Source of the DNA: Eubacteriales bacterium | GTDB lineage: Bacteria > Bacillota > Clostridia > Peptostreptococcales > Anaerovoracaceae | Assembly: GCA_029009055.1 (NCBI GenBank) | Contig: JAQXJR010000037.1 | Coordinates: 1-44,469 of the forward strand | Direction of reading: 5' to 3' | Length of the DNA stretch: 44,469 nt | In this document: positions 25,212 through 34,967 of the stretch, piece by piece | Layout of the letters: each line of letters starts with the position of its first letter | Position numbering within the stretch: position 1 is the first letter of the stretch | The notes under the pieces: generated by a model | What the model was told of the DNA's origin: nothing | What the model saw: only the letters and a program-made list of their open reading frames with translations | Databases searched by the model: none | Made by a program: the position numbers and the translations under genes

Positions 25212-25240
25212 ATTATACTCTTTGCAAATAAAAAATGCAA
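25212..25240 (-). promoter_or_regulatory. Internal promoter for the alpha operon
   Basis: On the minus strand -35 TTGCAT (25235-25240) and a perfect -10 TATAAT (25212-25217) are 17 bp apart. The -35 is part of the 3' arm of the terminator at 25227-25270. Confidence 0.75.
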
Positions 25241-25270
25241 CATTAATTTTCTAAAAAATCAATGCTGCAT
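25227..25270 (-). terminator. Terminator between rpmJ and rpsM
   Basis: On the minus strand a 16-base-pair stem with two G-U pairs (left arm 25255-25270, right arm 25235-25250), a four-base loop TTAG, and a T-run form a clear terminator. It divides the ribosomal superoperon. Confidence 0.85.
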
Positions 25271-25315
25271 AAATCTGATCTATAAACTGTGTTAAGAGAC
25301 AAGCTCTATCTGGGC

Positions 25316-25429
25316 TCAGCCCTGACGCTGCTTGTGCTTAGGGTTCTCACAGATTACCATGACTTTCCCGTGTCTCTTAATAACCTTGCACTTTTCGCAA
25401 ATAGGTTTTACAGATGCTCTTACCTTCAT
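25316..25429 (-). CDS. rpmJ: 50S ribosomal protein L36
   Basis: L36 is the smallest protein of the large subunit and binds one zinc ion. The 37-residue product starts [17 protein letters not shown] and ends NPKHKQRQG; the zinc ligands are the C..C pair at residues 11 and 14, a third cysteine at 27 and the histidine near the end. It lies 37 bp after infA in the usual order and ends the upstream part of the superoperon before a terminator. Confidence 0.96.
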   Translation of the reverse strand: MKVRASVKPICEKCKVIKRHGKVMVICENPKHKQRQG

Positions 25430-25466
25430 CTTATAACCTCCTTTCGGACTTCGGTAACTTCAGAGG

Positions 25467-25688
25467 TCAGCCTCTGTCACGCCATGTAATTCTTCCTCTG
25501 GACAGATCATACGGTGAAAGCTCTACCTTCACCCTGTCCCCCCTGAGGATTCTTATATAGTTCATACGGATCTTACCGGAAACGTGCGCCAGAACTTCGA
25601 AGCCGTTATCAAGCTTTACCTTGAACATGGCGTTCGGCTGAGCGTCTACCACGGTTCCTTCTACCTCTATGACGTCTTTTTTCGCCAT
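25467..25688 (-). CDS. infA: Translation initiation factor IF-1
   Basis: IF-1 blocks the ribosomal A site during initiation. The 73-residue OB-fold protein shows [18 protein letters not shown] and [21 protein letters not shown]. It follows adk directly by 26 bp; methionine aminopeptidase (map), which usually separates adk and infA in Firmicutes, is missing here. Confidence 0.97.
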   Translation of the reverse strand: MAKKDVIEVEGTVVDAQPNAMFKVKLDNGFEVLAHVSGKIRMNYIRILRGDRVKVELSPYDLSRGRITWRDRG

Positions 25689-25714
25689 TACTTACACCTC
25701 TCTGTTCCTGTCCA

Positions 25715-26359
25715 CTAATCGACAGCCTTAACAATCTGGTCGAATGTGTTCTCAGGAGAGATAGATCCGTCTACATGTACGATGTTTCCGGACTTTTCGT
25801 AATATCCGATGAGCGGCTCTGTCTGATCCTTATAGACAGAGATCCTGTTCTTAGCGGTCTCTTCGTTATCGTCGTCTCTCTGGATGAGCTCGCCGCCGCA
25901 CTTATCGCACTTACCCTCAACAGCAGGTGGGAAGTTAACGACGTGATATGTAGCTCCGCAGTTCTTGCAGACACGGCGTCCTGTGATCCTTCTCATCAGC
26001 TCTTCTTCGCCGACCTCTAAGTCGATGACGATGTCGAGCTTGCTGTCGTGAGCCTTCAGGAACTCGTCCAGCTTCTCAGCCTGATATACAGTGCGTGGGA
26101 AACCGTCGAGGAGGAATCCATCCTTACAGTCATCCTCGAGGAGTCTGGTCGTGGCGATCTCGATAACGAGGTCGTCAGGAACGAGTTCTCCCTTATCCAT
26201 ATATGCCTTAGCTCTCTTACCGAGCTCTGTTCCGTTCTTTATATTCTCCCTGAAAATATCTCCTGTTGAGATATGTGGGATATTGTATTTCTCTACGATC
26301 CTGACTGCCTGGGTGCCCTTACCTGCTCCCGGAGGTCCGAGTAAAATCGTTCTTAACAT
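25715..26359 (-). CDS. adk: Adenylate kinase
   Basis: The enzyme converts ATP plus AMP to two ADP. The 214-residue long form has the P-loop GPPGAGKGTQ (residues 8-17), the DGFPRT AMP-binding motif, and a LID domain with a zinc site made of CKNC and CDKC, typical of Gram-positive bacteria. It starts nine bases after the secY stop and so is translated from the same transcript. Confidence 0.97.
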   Translation of the reverse strand: MLRTILLGPPGAGKGTQAVRIVEKYNIPHISTGDIFRENIKNGTELGKRAKAYMDKGELVPDDLVIEIATTRLLEDDCKDGFLLDGFPRTVYQAEKLDEFLKAHDSKLDIVIDLEVGEEELMRRITGRRVCKNCGATYHVVNFPPAVEGKCDKCGGELIQRDDDNEETAKNRISVYKDQTEPLIGYYEKSGNIVHVDGSISPENTFDQIVKAVD

Positions 26360-26368
26360 TTTTCCCTC

Positions 26369-27652
26369 CTATTTCAGGAATCCCTGATAACGTCTCATCA
26401 GCATCTGGTTATCGAGAGCCTGAACAGTTTCAAGCGCTACGCCTACAGCGATGAGGATAGATGTTCCGCCGAACTCGAGGTTCAGACCTGAGTATACAGA
26501 AATGATAGTCGGCAGTGTGGAGATGATAGCCAGGAACAGAGCTCCTACGATAGAGATCCTCGACATTACTCTGGAGAGGTATTCTACTGTCGCTTTGCCC
26601 GGTCTGACCCCCGGAATGAATCCGCCGTTAGCCTTCATGTTATCAGCAACATCTACAGGGTTGAATGTGATCGCGGTGTAGAAGTAGTTGAATATGATGA
26701 TCAGGAATACATTCAGTATGGAATAAACCCAAACTCCCGGATTTCCTGTAGGCATCAGCCATTTCTGGCAGAAGTCATAGAACTTCGAATCAGGGAAGAA
26801 ATATGTGATCGTGATAGGGAATTCGAGGAGTGACAGGGAGAAGATGATTGGAATAACTCCTGCCTGGTTCACCTTAAGAGGAATATGTGTCGACTGTCCG
26901 CCGTACATCTTCCTTCCTACTACCCTCTTCGCGTACTGTACAGGGATCTTCCTCGTTCCCTGCTGCATAGCGATGATTCCCACAACAACGGCGATGGCGA
27001 AGATAATGAATATGATCAAGGAAATCACGGACATGCTTCCGGCCTTGACCTTATCACCGATCTGCATAAACTGGCTCGGTATCCTGGATACTATTCCGCC
27101 GAAGATCAGGAGGGAAATACCATTTCCAACTCCGTGCTCGTTTATCTCTTCGCCGAGCCACATAAGGAATGTGGTTCCAGCGATAAGAACGAGCATAATC
27201 AGGGCGAATGTGTACCAGTGGGAGTCTACGATGGCCTGTCTGAACAGACCGAGCGTAAGTCCCAGAGCCTGTATCACAGCGAGCACTACTGTAAAGTATC
27301 TCGTGATCTGTGCCATCTTCTTACGGCCTTCCATGCCTTCCTTAGCGAGCTTCTCGAAATACGGGAACGCTACTGTCAGAAGTTCTATGATGATGGTGGC
27401 TGTAATGTATGGCGTGATACTCAGAGCGAACACTGTGAAGTTTGAGAATGATCCGCCGGAGAACAGGTTGAACAGTTCGAACAATCCCATGTTATCTCCG
27501 GAGAACATCTGGGCCAGGTATTCCCTGTTTATGAATGGAACAGGGATATTGGACCCGATTCTGAAAACTACCAGCATAAGCAGTGTAAAGATCATCTTAC
27601 TGCGAAGCTCTTTAACCTTCCATGCTTCCGATACCGTTTTCAGCATTCCCAT
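26369..27652 (-). CDS. secY: Protein translocase subunit SecY
   Basis: SecY forms the channel through which proteins cross or enter the membrane. The 427-residue protein has ten hydrophobic segments. Visible family landmarks are FRIGSNIPVPFINREY in the first periplasmic part, YFTVVLAVIQAL, and the cytoplasmic loop with MYGGQSTHIPLKVNQAGVIPIIF. The C-terminal tail MLMRRYQGFLK is the ribosome and SecA contact. The start is in the usual place after rplO, with GAGGTGAT serving as ribosome binding site inside the rplO end. Confidence 0.98.
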   Translation of the reverse strand: MGMLKTVSEAWKVKELRSKMIFTLLMLVVFRIGSNIPVPFINREYLAQMFSGDNMGLFELFNLFSGGSFSNFTVFALSITPYITATIIIELLTVAFPYFEKLAKEGMEGRKKMAQITRYFTVVLAVIQALGLTLGLFRQAIVDSHWYTFALIMLVLIAGTTFLMWLGEEINEHGVGNGISLLIFGGIVSRIPSQFMQIGDKVKAGSMSVISLIIFIIFAIAVVVGIIAMQQGTRKIPVQYAKRVVGRKMYGGQSTHIPLKVNQAGVIPIIFSLSLLEFPITITYFFPDSKFYDFCQKWLMPTGNPGVWVYSILNVFLIIIFNYFYTAITFNPVDVADNMKANGGFIPGVRPGKATVEYLSRVMSRISIVGALFLAIISTLPTIISVYSGLNLEFGGTSILIAVGVALETVQALDNQMLMRRYQGFLK

Positions 27653-27653
27653 T

Positions 27654-28094
27654 TTAGATCACCTCGGCTTTTCCACCAGCCGCTTCGATCTTCTCTACAG
27701 CAGCCTTACTGAACTTATTAGCCTTAACTGTGATCGCCTTCTCAAGCTCACCATTGCCAAGAACCTTCAGGCCGTCGTTTGCTTTCTTAATGATTCCCGC
27801 TTCGAGGAGGATCTCAGGAGTTACTTCAGCTCCTGCTTCGAATACGTTCAGATCCTCTACGTTGATAACGGAGTAAACTGTCTTAAAAATGTTAGTGAAG
27901 CCTCTCTTAGGAAGTCTTCTGTAAAGTGGCATCTGGCCTCCCTCGAATCCGAGTCTTACGCCGCCGCCGCTTCTCTGCTTCTGGCCGTTCATACCTCTGC
28001 CGCCGGTCTTACCCTGACCTGTGGCGCGACCGCGGCCTCTTCTCTTACGGTCGAATGAGGAACCCTGAGGTGCATTCAATTCATGCAGCTTCAT
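27654..28094 (-). CDS. rplO: 50S ribosomal protein L15
   Basis: L15 helps late assembly of the large subunit. The 146-residue protein has the typical Gly- and Arg-rich N-terminal half ([30 protein letters not shown]) broken here by [22 protein letters not shown]. Its stop codon is one base from the secY start, so the two genes are translationally coupled. Confidence 0.97.
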   Translation of the reverse strand: MKLHELNAPQGSSFDRKRRGRGRATGQGKTGGRGMNGQKQRSGGGVRLGFEGGQMPLYRRLPKRGFTNIFKTVYSVINVEDLNVFEAGAEVTPEILLEAGIIKKANDGLKVLGNGELEKAITVKANKFSKAAVEKIEAAGGKAEVI

Positions 28095-28107
28095 TTATTT
28101 CGCCTCC

Positions 28108-28287
28108 TTACTCTTCTACTACAGTTACAAGATGCGAAACCTTGGCGATAGCTCCGCGTGTCTGCGGTGTATCTTCAAGTTCAACTGTGCTGTGCATCTT
28201 TCTAAGTCCCAGTGCTTCAACTACCTTCTTCTGATGAGGCTTAGCGCCGATAGGGCTTTTCGTTAAAGTAATCTTCAGCTTTGCCAT
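28108..28287 (-). CDS. rpmD: 50S ribosomal protein L30
   Basis: L30 is a small large-subunit protein. The 59-residue product begins [19 protein letters not shown] and contains [20 protein letters not shown] and ends [10 protein letters not shown], a clear match to the family. It starts 11 bp after the rpsE stop and ends 13 bp before rplO, in the normal place. Confidence 0.96.
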   Translation of the reverse strand: MAKLKITLTKSPIGAKPHQKKVVEALGLRKMHSTVELEDTPQTRGAIAKVSHLVTVVEE

Positions 28288-28298
28288 TTCGATGCCTC

Positions 28299-28802
28299 CT
28301 AACCAAGAATCTCTTCAGGAGTCTTACCTCTGAGCTTTGCAACATACTCAACTGTTACAAGACCCTTCAGAGCCTCCATAGTAGCGTTAGCGATATTTCC
28401 GGAGTTGTTGGATCCGAGAGACTTAGCTCTTACATCCTGCAGTCCGGCAGCCTCGAGAACTGTACGAGCGGAAGATCCGGCGATAACTCCTGTACCTTTC
28501 TGAGCAGGCATGATCAGGACCTTACCAGCGCCGTGGATTCCGATGTTCTCATGAGGGATCGTAGTACCTACCATAGGTACTTCTATTAAATTCTTCTTTG
28601 CGTCTTCCGTAGCTTTTCTTACAGCTTCAGGGATCTCCTGAGCCTTACCGAGGCCGACACCTACATGACCGTTATGATCGCCTACAACGATCGTAACGCT
28701 GAATCTCATGTTTCTGCCGCCCTTAACAGTCTTAGCAACACGTCTGATGTTGACGATAGTTTCTGTAAGATCGAGCTTGGAAGCATCTACAGTATTCTGC
28801 AT
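28299..28802 (-). CDS. rpsE: 30S ribosomal protein S5
   Basis: S5 supports decoding accuracy and the helicase activity at mRNA entry. The 167-residue protein has the S5 N-terminal domain ([20 protein letters not shown] with [16 protein letters not shown]) and the C-terminal domain ([19 protein letters not shown] and [14 protein letters not shown]). Confidence 0.98.
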   Translation of the reverse strand: MQNTVDASKLDLTETIVNIRRVAKTVKGGRNMRFSVTIVVGDHNGHVGVGLGKAQEIPEAVRKATEDAKKNLIEVPMVGTTIPHENIGIHGAGKVLIMPAQKGTGVIAGSSARTVLEAAGLQDVRAKSLGSNNSGNIANATMEALKGLVTVEYVAKLRGKTPEEILG

Positions 28803-28817
28803 TCTCTATACCTCCTG

Positions 28818-29183
28818 TTAGAATTTCAGACCAGCTTCACGAGCGCCATCAGCGAGTTCCTTAACTCTTCCGTGATAGAGGAATCCTCCTCTGTCGAAGG
28901 CAACCTCTGTGATTCCCTTCTCGAGCGCGCGCTTAGCGACAGTTTCGCCGACCTTCTTAGCGGCATCTTTATTTCCGCCGTTAGCGAGGTCTGCCTTAAG
29001 TTCCTTCTCCAGTGAAGACGCGGAAACGAGTGTTACCTTATTTACGTCGTCTATTACCTGGCAGGAGATATTGTTATTAGATCTGTAAACAGAAAGCCTA
29101 GGTCTTTCAGGAGTTCCGAAGATATCTTTTCTGACTCTCATGTGTCTTTTAATTCGCTTCTGCTGTTTTGTAAGCTTACTCAT
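28818..29183 (-). CDS. rplR: 50S ribosomal protein L18
   Basis: L18 binds 5S rRNA in the central protuberance. The 121-residue protein begins with a basic segment and shows [19 protein letters not shown] and the C-terminal [26 protein letters not shown] hallmark in two parts. It lies between rplF and rpsE. Confidence 0.98.
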   Translation of the reverse strand: MSKLTKQQKRIKRHMRVRKDIFGTPERPRLSVYRSNNNISCQVIDDVNKVTLVSASSLEKELKADLANGGNKDAAKKVGETVAKRALEKGITEVAFDRGGFLYHGRVKELADGAREAGLKF

Positions 29184-29201
29184 CTATCTCTTCACTCCTT
29201 T

Positions 29202-29741
29202 CTACTTAGCGCCTGTCTTGCCTTCTTTTCTACGTACGTGTTCATCCTCGTATCTGATTCCCTTGCCCTTATATGGCTCTGGAGCTCTCCATGCGCGGAT
29301 GACTGCTGCGTAGTTTCCAACAAGAGTCTTATCAATGCCCTTAACTACGATAGTATTTGGATCTGGTGTCTCTGTAGTGATTCCCTCAGGATCTTCCATC
29401 TCTACCGGGTGAGAATAACCCAGAGCCATAACGAGCTTATTGCCCTTCTTCTCAGCTCTGTAACCAACTCCGATAATCTGGAGCTTCTTCTCGAATCCCT
29501 TAGTAACACCTTCAACCATGTTATTAACGAGTGCTCTCGCGAGACCGTGCTGAGCTCTGTCATGACGCTCGTCGCTTTCTCTCGTGAACTTGATCTCGTT
29601 ATCTTCTACCGCGACTGTGATCCTAGGTGAGATCTCCTGTGTGAGCTCTCCCTTAGGTCCCTTAACAGTTACGATGTTTTCGCTTACACTTACCTCTACA
29701 CCGGCAGGAAGCGCGATTGGTTTATTTCCGATTCTGGACAT
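29202..29741 (-). CDS. rplF: 50S ribosomal protein L6
   Basis: L6 lies near the factor-binding site at the base of the stalk. The 179-residue protein begins [17 protein letters not shown] and has two related L6 repeats; the second holds [23 protein letters not shown]. The C-terminal [22 protein letters not shown] is the family signature. Confidence 0.98.
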   Translation of the reverse strand: MSRIGNKPIALPAGVEVSVSENIVTVKGPKGELTQEISPRITVAVEDNEIKFTRESDERHDRAQHGLARALVNNMVEGVTKGFEKKLQIIGVGYRAEKKGNKLVMALGYSHPVEMEDPEGITTETPDPNTIVVKGIDKTLVGNYAAVIRAWRAPEPYKGKGIRYEDEHVRRKEGKTGAK

Positions 29742-29751
29742 GTCCTACCTC

Positions 29752-30153
29752 CTACCAGATATAGCAGATAACTTCTCCACCGACTCCCAGCTCTCTGGCC
29801 TTCTTATCAGTCATGATTCCCTTAGATGTGGAAATGATGGCTGTTCCAAGTCCGTTGAGTACCTTAGGGATCTCATTAGCCTTAGCGTATACCTTAAGGC
29901 CCGGTTTTGAAATTCTCTTGATTCCGTTGATAACTTTGATTTTCTTGTCAGCACTGTACTTCAGAGTGATTCTGAGTGTACCCTGAACTCCGTCCTCGAT
30001 CTTCTCAACGCTTGCGATGTAACCCTCGTCCAGGAGGATCTGAGCGATAGCGTTCTTGATTTTAGAAGCAGGGACATCGACAGTGTCATGACCTACTGTA
30101 TTTGCGTTTCTGATTCTTGTCAGCATATCCGCAATTGGATCTGTCATTGTCAT
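29752..30153 (-). CDS. rpsH: 30S ribosomal protein S8
   Basis: S8 binds 16S helix 21 and often represses its own operon. The 133-residue protein begins with [21 protein letters not shown] and ends with [20 protein letters not shown], both strongly conserved. It follows rpsN by 27 bp. Confidence 0.98.
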   Translation of the reverse strand: MTMTDPIADMLTRIRNANTVGHDTVDVPASKIKNAIAQILLDEGYIASVEKIEDGVQGTLRITLKYSADKKIKVINGIKRISKPGLKVYAKANEIPKVLNGLGTAIISTSKGIMTDKKARELGVGGEVICYIW

Positions 30154-30180
30154 TTCGTTTCTTCTCCCTTCCTGTACGGT

Positions 30181-30366
30181 TTACCAGCTAGCCTTCTTAA
30201 CTCCTGGGATCTCACCCTTATAAGCGAGCTCCCTGAAACATACACGGCAAATACCATACTTTTTAAGGACCGAATGCGGACGACCGCAGATCCTGCATCT
30301 CGTGTAAGCACGAGTTGAATACTTAGGTTTTCTCTGCTGCTTGATTTTCAGAGATTTCTTAGCCAT
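30181..30366 (-). CDS. rpsN: 30S ribosomal protein S14, zinc-binding type
   Basis: This is the short type Z form, 61 residues, with the zinc site [10 protein letters not shown]...CRVC in the middle, where the four cysteines bind one zinc. The long, cysteine-free form is absent from this cluster. This form is usual in Gram-positive operons. Confidence 0.98.
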   Translation of the reverse strand: MAKKSLKIKQQRKPKYSTRAYTRCRICGRPHSVLKKYGICRVCFRELAYKGEIPGVKKASW

Positions 30367-30378
30367 GTTTACCTCCTG

Positions 30379-30921
30379 CTATTTCTCGAACGGCATGCCG
30401 AGCAGTTCGAGAAGAGCCGCAGCTTCTTCATCCGTCTTGGCTGTCGTAGTGAATACAATATTCATTCCCTTAACAGTATCGATCTTATCATACTCGATCT
30501 CAGGGAAGATCAGCTGCTCCTTCAGGCCCATGGAATAGTTTCCTCTGCCGTCGAATGAGTTCTTGCTGACGCCCTTAAAGTCTCTAACTCTTGGGAGTGA
30601 GATGTTGAAGAGCTTATCCATGAAGTAGTACATGTTATCGCCTCTGAGCGTTACCTTAGCGCCTACAGGCATTCCCTGTCTGATCTTGAAGTTAGCGATG
30701 GACTTCTTAGCCTTCGTAACTACAGGCTTCTGACCTGTGATCATTCCGATCTCTTCTACAGCGGAATCTATGATCTTAGAGTTCTCTTTAGCTTCGCCGA
30801 GACCCATGTTGAGAGTGATCTTCTCAACCTTAGGTACTTCCATAACGTTATCGTAATGGAACTTTTCCTGGAGTGCCTTGAAAACTTCGTTCTTATATGT
30901 CTCCTTAAGCCTTGGTGTCAA
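30379..30921 (-). CDS. rplE: 50S ribosomal protein L5
   Basis: L5 holds 5S rRNA and contacts the P-site tRNA. The 180-residue protein shows [18 protein letters not shown] near the N-terminus, [21 protein letters not shown] in two parts, and [20 protein letters not shown]. It follows rplX in the conserved order. Confidence 0.98.
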   Translation of the reverse strand: MTPRLKETYKNEVFKALQEKFHYDNVMEVPKVEKITLNMGLGEAKENSKIIDSAVEEIGMITGQKPVVTKAKKSIANFKIRQGMPVGAKVTLRGDNMYYFMDKLFNISLPRVRDFKGVSKNSFDGRGNYSMGLKEQLIFPEIEYDKIDTVKGMNIVFTTTAKTDEEAAALLELLGMPFEK

Positions 30922-30938
30922 AACGTCTCCTCCTTTCT

Positions 30939-31244
30939 TTAGTCAAGTACTTCTCTAGTAGCTCTGTTGACTCTGACTTTCTTACCGTCTCTCTCTTCGT
31001 AAGCGATCTTGAGTGGCTTCTTAGCCTTGTCATCATAGTACATTACGTTAGATACGTCGATAGCGCCCTCGATGTGCTTTATCTGAGCTTCTTCCTTCTG
31101 AGTAGCCTTCTGGTGCTTCTCCTGAAGGTTAACGCCCTCAACGATTACCTTATGTGTCTTTGGCATAGCCTTTAATACCTTGCCGACCTTGCCCTTGTCT
31201 TTTCCGGTAATAACGACTACCATATCATCTTTCTTAATACGCAT
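30939..31244 (-). CDS. rplX: 50S ribosomal protein L24
   Basis: L24 starts assembly of the large subunit. The 101-residue protein begins with the KOW motif [20 protein letters not shown] and contains [20 protein letters not shown]. It lies between rplN and rplE. Confidence 0.98.
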   Translation of the reverse strand: MRIKKDDMVVVITGKDKGKVGKVLKAMPKTHKVIVEGVNLQEKHQKATQKEEAQIKHIEGAIDVSNVMYYDDKAKKPLKIAYEERDGKKVRVNRATREVLD

Positions 31245-31256
31245 TCGCTTTCCCTC

Positions 31257-31631
31257 CTACAGAACTTCCGGCGCAAGTGAAACTATCTTCATGAAGCCGG
31301 CATCTCTGAGCTCTCTGGCAACAGGTCCGAAGATACGAGTACCAACCGGTGTCTTATCTTCTCTGCTCTTAATGATTACAGCAGCGTTCTGATCGAACTT
31401 TACATAGCTGCCGTCAGCACGTCTCGTGCCGGTCTTAGATCTTACTACTACGGCTCTGACTACGTCACCCTTCTTAACTGTTCCGCCTGGTGTAGCGTCC
31501 TTAACAGCGCAAACGATGATGTCGCCGATGCCAGCTACCTTACGGCCTGTTCCGCCGAGGATTCGCATGCAAAGGAGTTCCTTGGCACCGGAGTTGTCAG
31601 CGACCTTAAGTCTTGTCTCTGTCTGGATCAT
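31257..31631 (-). CDS. rplN: 50S ribosomal protein L14
   Basis: L14 forms part of the subunit interface. The 124-residue protein begins [19 protein letters not shown]; the rest includes [15 protein letters not shown] and ends [22 protein letters not shown]. It begins 14 bp after rpsQ ends. Confidence 0.98.
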   Translation of the reverse strand: MIQTETRLKVADNSGAKELLCMRILGGTGRKVAGIGDIIVCAVKDATPGGTVKKGDVVRAVVVRSKTGTRRADGSYVKFDQNAAVIIKSREDKTPVGTRIFGPVARELRDAGFMKIVSLAPEVL

Positions 31632-31645
31632 TATCGGTACCTCCC

Positions 31646-31906
31646 TTACTTAGCCTTCTCAACGATCTCTACGACTCTCCATCTCTTAGTCTTGGAGAGA
31701 GGTCTCGTTTCCATTACTCTTACCTTATCGCCGATCCTGCACTCGTTATTCTCGTCATGAGCGTGGATTCTCTTAGTTCTCTTTACAGCCTTACCGTATA
31801 GAGAATGTCTGACGAAGTCATTGAACGTAACGACAACGGTTTTATCCATCTTATCGCTTACGACAGTGCCGACTTTAACTTTTCTACTGTTTCTAGCGTC
31901 TGCCAT
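31646..31906 (-). CDS. rpsQ: 30S ribosomal protein S17
   Basis: S17 is an OB-fold primary 16S rRNA binder. The 86-residue protein shows [18 protein letters not shown], and [19 protein letters not shown] near the C-terminus. It is 18 bp after rpmC. Confidence 0.98.
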   Translation of the reverse strand: MADARNSRKVKVGTVVSDKMDKTVVVTFNDFVRHSLYGKAVKRTKRIHAHDENNECRIGDKVRVMETRPLSKTKRWRVVEIVEKAK

Positions 31907-31924
31907 CTTACATCCTCCTTTCGA

Positions 31925-32128
31925 TTAAGCCTGTGCTTTCTCTAATTCTTTCTCTCTGATGATCGTCTTGATCCTGGCGATATCTCTCTTAACTTCTCTC
32001 ATCTTTACCGGATTCTCGAGCTGTCCTGTGACATGCTGGAATCTGAGATTGAAAAGCTCTTTCTTATTCTTCGCAAGTTCTTCGCTAAGTTCAGCGTCAG
32101 ACATTTCTCTAATCTTATTCAAATCCAT
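31925..32128 (-). CDS. rpmC: 50S ribosomal protein L29
   Basis: L29 stands at the exit tunnel, where SRP and trigger factor dock. The 67-residue protein is mostly helical, with [20 protein letters not shown] as signature. Its start overlaps the rplP stop by one base (ATGA type), so the two are coupled. Confidence 0.98.
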   Translation of the reverse strand: MDLNKIREMSDAELSEELAKNKKELFNLRFQHVTGQLENPVKMREVKRDIARIKTIIREKELEKAQA

Positions 32129-32562
32129 TACGCTTCACCGCCCTTCGCTTCTACGTCTTCCTTCTTAACAAATTCCGATTTGATCGGGAGTTTGTGTCCT
32201 GCAAGACGCATAGCTTCTCTTGCCTGCTCTTCTGTAACACCACCGATCTCAAACATGATCCTGCCCGGCTTAACAACTGCTACCCAGTACTCAGGAGCTC
32301 CCTTTCCGGAACCCATACGTACTTCAGCCGGCTTCTTAGTTACTGACTTATGAGGGAAGATCTTAATGTAGACCTTACCGCCTCTCTTAGTGTATCTGGT
32401 CATAGCGATTCTGGCAGCCTCGATCTGGTTAGCTGTGATCCAGCCGCACTCTGTTGCCTTGAGACCAAATTCACCGTATGTTACTGTGTTGCCCTTAGTA
32501 GCGACACCCTTCATTCTGCCTCTATGAACTCTTCTGTGCTTAACGCGCTTTGGCATTAACAT
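32128..32562 (-). CDS. rplP: 50S ribosomal protein L16
   Basis: L16 lies near the A site and helps place tRNA. The 144-residue protein begins [19 protein letters not shown]; the strong AGGAGG lies eight bases before the first ATG, supporting that start over the second Met. It contains [20 protein letters not shown] and [18 protein letters not shown]. Confidence 0.98.
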   Translation of the reverse strand: MLMPKRVKHRRVHRGRMKGVATKGNTVTYGEFGLKATECGWITANQIEAARIAMTRYTKRGGKVYIKIFPHKSVTKKPAEVRMGSGKGAPEYWVAVVKPGRIMFEIGGVTEEQAREAMRLAGHKLPIKSEFVKKEDVEAKGGEA

Positions 32563-32586
32563 GGCAAGTTCCTCCTTTCACGATGA

Positions 32587-33447
32587 TTACTCAGCTTCTG
32601 TTGCTTCAGGCTTTACTTCCTCTGCAGGAGCTTCCTTAACGACTCTCTTTCTGCCATACGCAGTCTTAGCCATTTCCTGACGGCCGCCATTTCTTCTGTC
32701 GCCGCCTCTTCTCCTGTCGTTGCCTCTTCTTCTGTCGTCACGGCGTCCGTTTCTTCTGCCGCGGCCTCTTCTCTCCTCTCTCTTCTCTTCACGGATTGCT
32801 GCAAGGAGAGCCTTATCGAGGTACTCACCATGGTTGATCCAAACCTTTACGCCGATCTTACCATAAGTTGTGTTAGCTTCAGCAAAGCCATAGTCGATGT
32901 CAGCTCTGAGTGTATGAAGTGGAACGTTGCCTTCGCTGTACTGCTCTTTTCTAGCGATCTCAGCTCCGCCGAGTCTGCCGGAGCAAACGACCTTACAACC
33001 CTTTGCTCCTGCCTTCATAGTTCTGGTGATCTGCTGCTTCATAGCTCTTCTGAAAGATGTTCTCTTCTCCAGAGCGTCAGCGATGCTCTCAGCTGATACC
33101 TGAGCGTCCATATCAGCCCTTCTGACCTCTTCTATAGAGATCTGGACCTTCTTACCGTTCGTAAGCTTCTCAAGCTTCTTAGTCATAAGGTTGATGTCAG
33201 CTCCGTCCTTACCGATGATAAGGCCAGGTCTAGCTGTAGCGACTCTTACAACTACCTTAGTCTCTTCAGGTCTCTCGATAACGATCTTCGAGATTCCTGC
33301 GTTATAATAAGATTTCTTAATTACCTTTCTGATAGCGTCATCTTCAGCGAGGAAATCCGCGAAATTGTCCTTGCTTGCGAACCACTTAGTGTTCCAGTCA
33401 TCGATAACGCCTACTCTAAATCCATGCGGGCTAACTTTCTGACCCAT
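32587..33447 (-). CDS. rpsC: 30S ribosomal protein S3 with Arg/Gly-rich extension
   Basis: S3 lies at the mRNA entry and helps unwind mRNA. The protein has 286 residues against about 210-220 in common relatives. The KH domain ([20 protein letters not shown]) and the C-terminal S3 domain ([20 protein letters not shown]) are normal. Past residue about 218 comes a low-complexity tail rich in Arg, Gly, Asn and Asp ([17 protein letters not shown] and repeats), ending in an acidic stretch. RGG-like tails usually bind RNA, so I infer an extra RNA contact. It lies in the normal place between rplV and rplP. Confidence 0.97.
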   Translation of the reverse strand: MGQKVSPHGFRVGVIDDWNTKWFASKDNFADFLAEDDAIRKVIKKSYYNAGISKIVIERPEETKVVVRVATARPGLIIGKDGADINLMTKKLEKLTNGKKVQISIEEVRRADMDAQVSAESIADALEKRTSFRRAMKQQITRTMKAGAKGCKVVCSGRLGGAEIARKEQYSEGNVPLHTLRADIDYGFAEANTTYGKIGVKVWINHGEYLDKALLAAIREEKREERRGRGRRNGRRDDRRRGNDRRRGGDRRNGGRQEMAKTAYGRKRVVKEAPAEEVKPEATEAE

Positions 33448-33462
33448 TCGTCGAACCTCCTG

Positions 33463-33816
33463 CTACTCTGCTTTCTCTCTAAGAATAACTTTAACGTGAC
33501 TTGATCTCTTCAGGATCGGGGAAGCACTGCCCTTAGCGCCTGCTCTCCATCTCTTCATCGTAGGTCCCTGAAGTGCTGAGATCTCAGCTACGTAGAGGTT
33601 GTCCCTGTTCATGTCAAAATTATTTTCCGCGTTAGCCGCTGCCGACTCAACTACTTTCTCAACGATTTCAGCACCCTTACCCGGTGTGAACTTCAGGATG
33701 TTAAGAGCTTCCTGCAGGTCCTTACCTCTTACGAGGTCAGCTACAGGCTTAAGCTTGATAGGAGACATCCTGACGTATTTAGCGACAGCTCTGGCCTCAG
33801 TCCTTGCTTCTTCCAT
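33463..33816 (-). CDS. rplV: 50S ribosomal protein L22
   Basis: L22 lines the exit tunnel with its long hairpin, where macrolide resistance changes arise. The 117-residue protein shows KYVRMSPIKLKPVADLVRGK near the start and the hairpin region GPTMKRWRAGAKGSASPILK. It starts 16 bp after the rpsS stop. Confidence 0.98.
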   Translation of the reverse strand: MEEARTEARAVAKYVRMSPIKLKPVADLVRGKDLQEALNILKFTPGKGAEIVEKVVESAAANAENNFDMNRDNLYVAEISALQGPTMKRWRAGAKGSASPILKRSSHVKVILREKAE

Positions 33817-33832
33817 TATTATCTCCTCCTAG

Positions 33833-34105
33833 TTATTTGGTAGTCTTATCTGCCGCGTGGCCTCTGAAGGTCCTGGTCGGCGCGAACTCACCAAGCTTAT
33901 GTCCTACCATGTCCTCTGTGATATATACAGGAACATGCTTTCTTCCGTCGTGAACAGCGATAGTGTGTCCAACCATCTGAGGGAAGATAGTGGAAGATCT
34001 AGACCATGTCTTAATGACTTTCTTCTCATTAGCCTCATTCATAGCTTCGATTCTCGCGAGAAGCTTAGCGTCTACGAAAGGGCCTTTCTTAATTGATCTG
34101 CTCAT
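33833..34105 (-). CDS. rpsS: 30S ribosomal protein S19
   Basis: S19 pairs with S13 in the 30S head. The 90-residue protein begins [16 protein letters not shown] and contains [19 protein letters not shown] and [14 protein letters not shown], all standard. Confidence 0.98.
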   Translation of the reverse strand: MSRSIKKGPFVDAKLLARIEAMNEANEKKVIKTWSRSSTIFPQMVGHTIAVHDGRKHVPVYITEDMVGHKLGEFAPTRTFRGHAADKTTK

Positions 34106-34116
34106 TTATATCCTCC

Positions 34117-34950
34117 CTATTTCTCGTTTCTTCTCTTTACGATGTACTTATTGGAAGCAGCGCGCTTATTTCTGGTCTTAGTACCAAGAGCCGGCTTACC
34201 CCAAGGAGTAACTGGGTTCTTACGACCAACTGGCGCTCTACCTTCACCACCACCGTGTGGATGGTCGTTAGGGTTCATGACGGAACCTCTAACCTTAGGT
34301 CTCCATCCCATGTGACGTTTCTTACCTGCTTTACCGATGGAGATGTTGGAATGATCATCGTTACCAACCTCACCGATCGTAGCCTTGCAGACGAGGAGGA
34401 CTTTTCTTACTTCTCCGGACGGGAGCCTTACCTGAGCGTACTTATCTTCCTTAGCCATGAGCTGAGCTCCGTTTCCTGCGGAACGAACGAGCTGAGCGCC
34501 CTTACCAGGCTTAAGCTCTATGTTGTGGATGATAGTACCAACAGGGATGTTAGCGATCGGAAGAGCGTTTCCGATCTGGATATCAGCGTCAGCGCCGGAA
34601 TAGATCGTCTGACCTACCTTCAGGTCTTCCGGAGCGATGATGTATCTCTTCTCACCGTCAGCGTATACGATAAGAGCGATGTTAGCGCTTCTGTTTGGAT
34701 CGTACTCGATAGTAGCGACCTTACCAGGAATGCCGTCCTTATCGCGCTTGAAATCTATAACTCTGTATTTAGCCTTAGCTCCGCCGCCTCTGTGTCTTAC
34801 TGTGATCTTACCTCTGAAGTTTCTTCCTGCGTGCTTCTTAAGAGAAGATGTCAGTGACTTCTGAGGCTTATTAGCTGTGATCTCTTCAAATGTGGAGACC
34901 GTCATTCCTCTAAGACCCGGAGTAGTTGGATTATATTTTCTGATTCCCAT
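34117..34950 (-). CDS. rplB: 50S ribosomal protein L2
   Basis: L2 is needed for subunit association and peptidyl transfer. The 277-residue protein includes [20 protein letters not shown] near the N-terminus and the highly conserved [20 protein letters not shown] near the C-terminus, with the catalytically important histidine in HPHGG. Confidence 0.98.
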   Translation of the reverse strand: MGIRKYNPTTPGLRGMTVSTFEEITANKPQKSLTSSLKKHAGRNFRGKITVRHRGGGAKAKYRVIDFKRDKDGIPGKVATIEYDPNRSANIALIVYADGEKRYIIAPEDLKVGQTIYSGADADIQIGNALPIANIPVGTIIHNIELKPGKGAQLVRSAGNGAQLMAKEDKYAQVRLPSGEVRKVLLVCKATIGEVGNDDHSNISIGKAGKKRHMGWRPKVRGSVMNPNDHPHGGGEGRAPVGRKNPVTPWGKPALGTKTRNKRAASNKYIVKRRNEK

Positions 34951-34967
34951 TTATGCCAACCTCCTAA

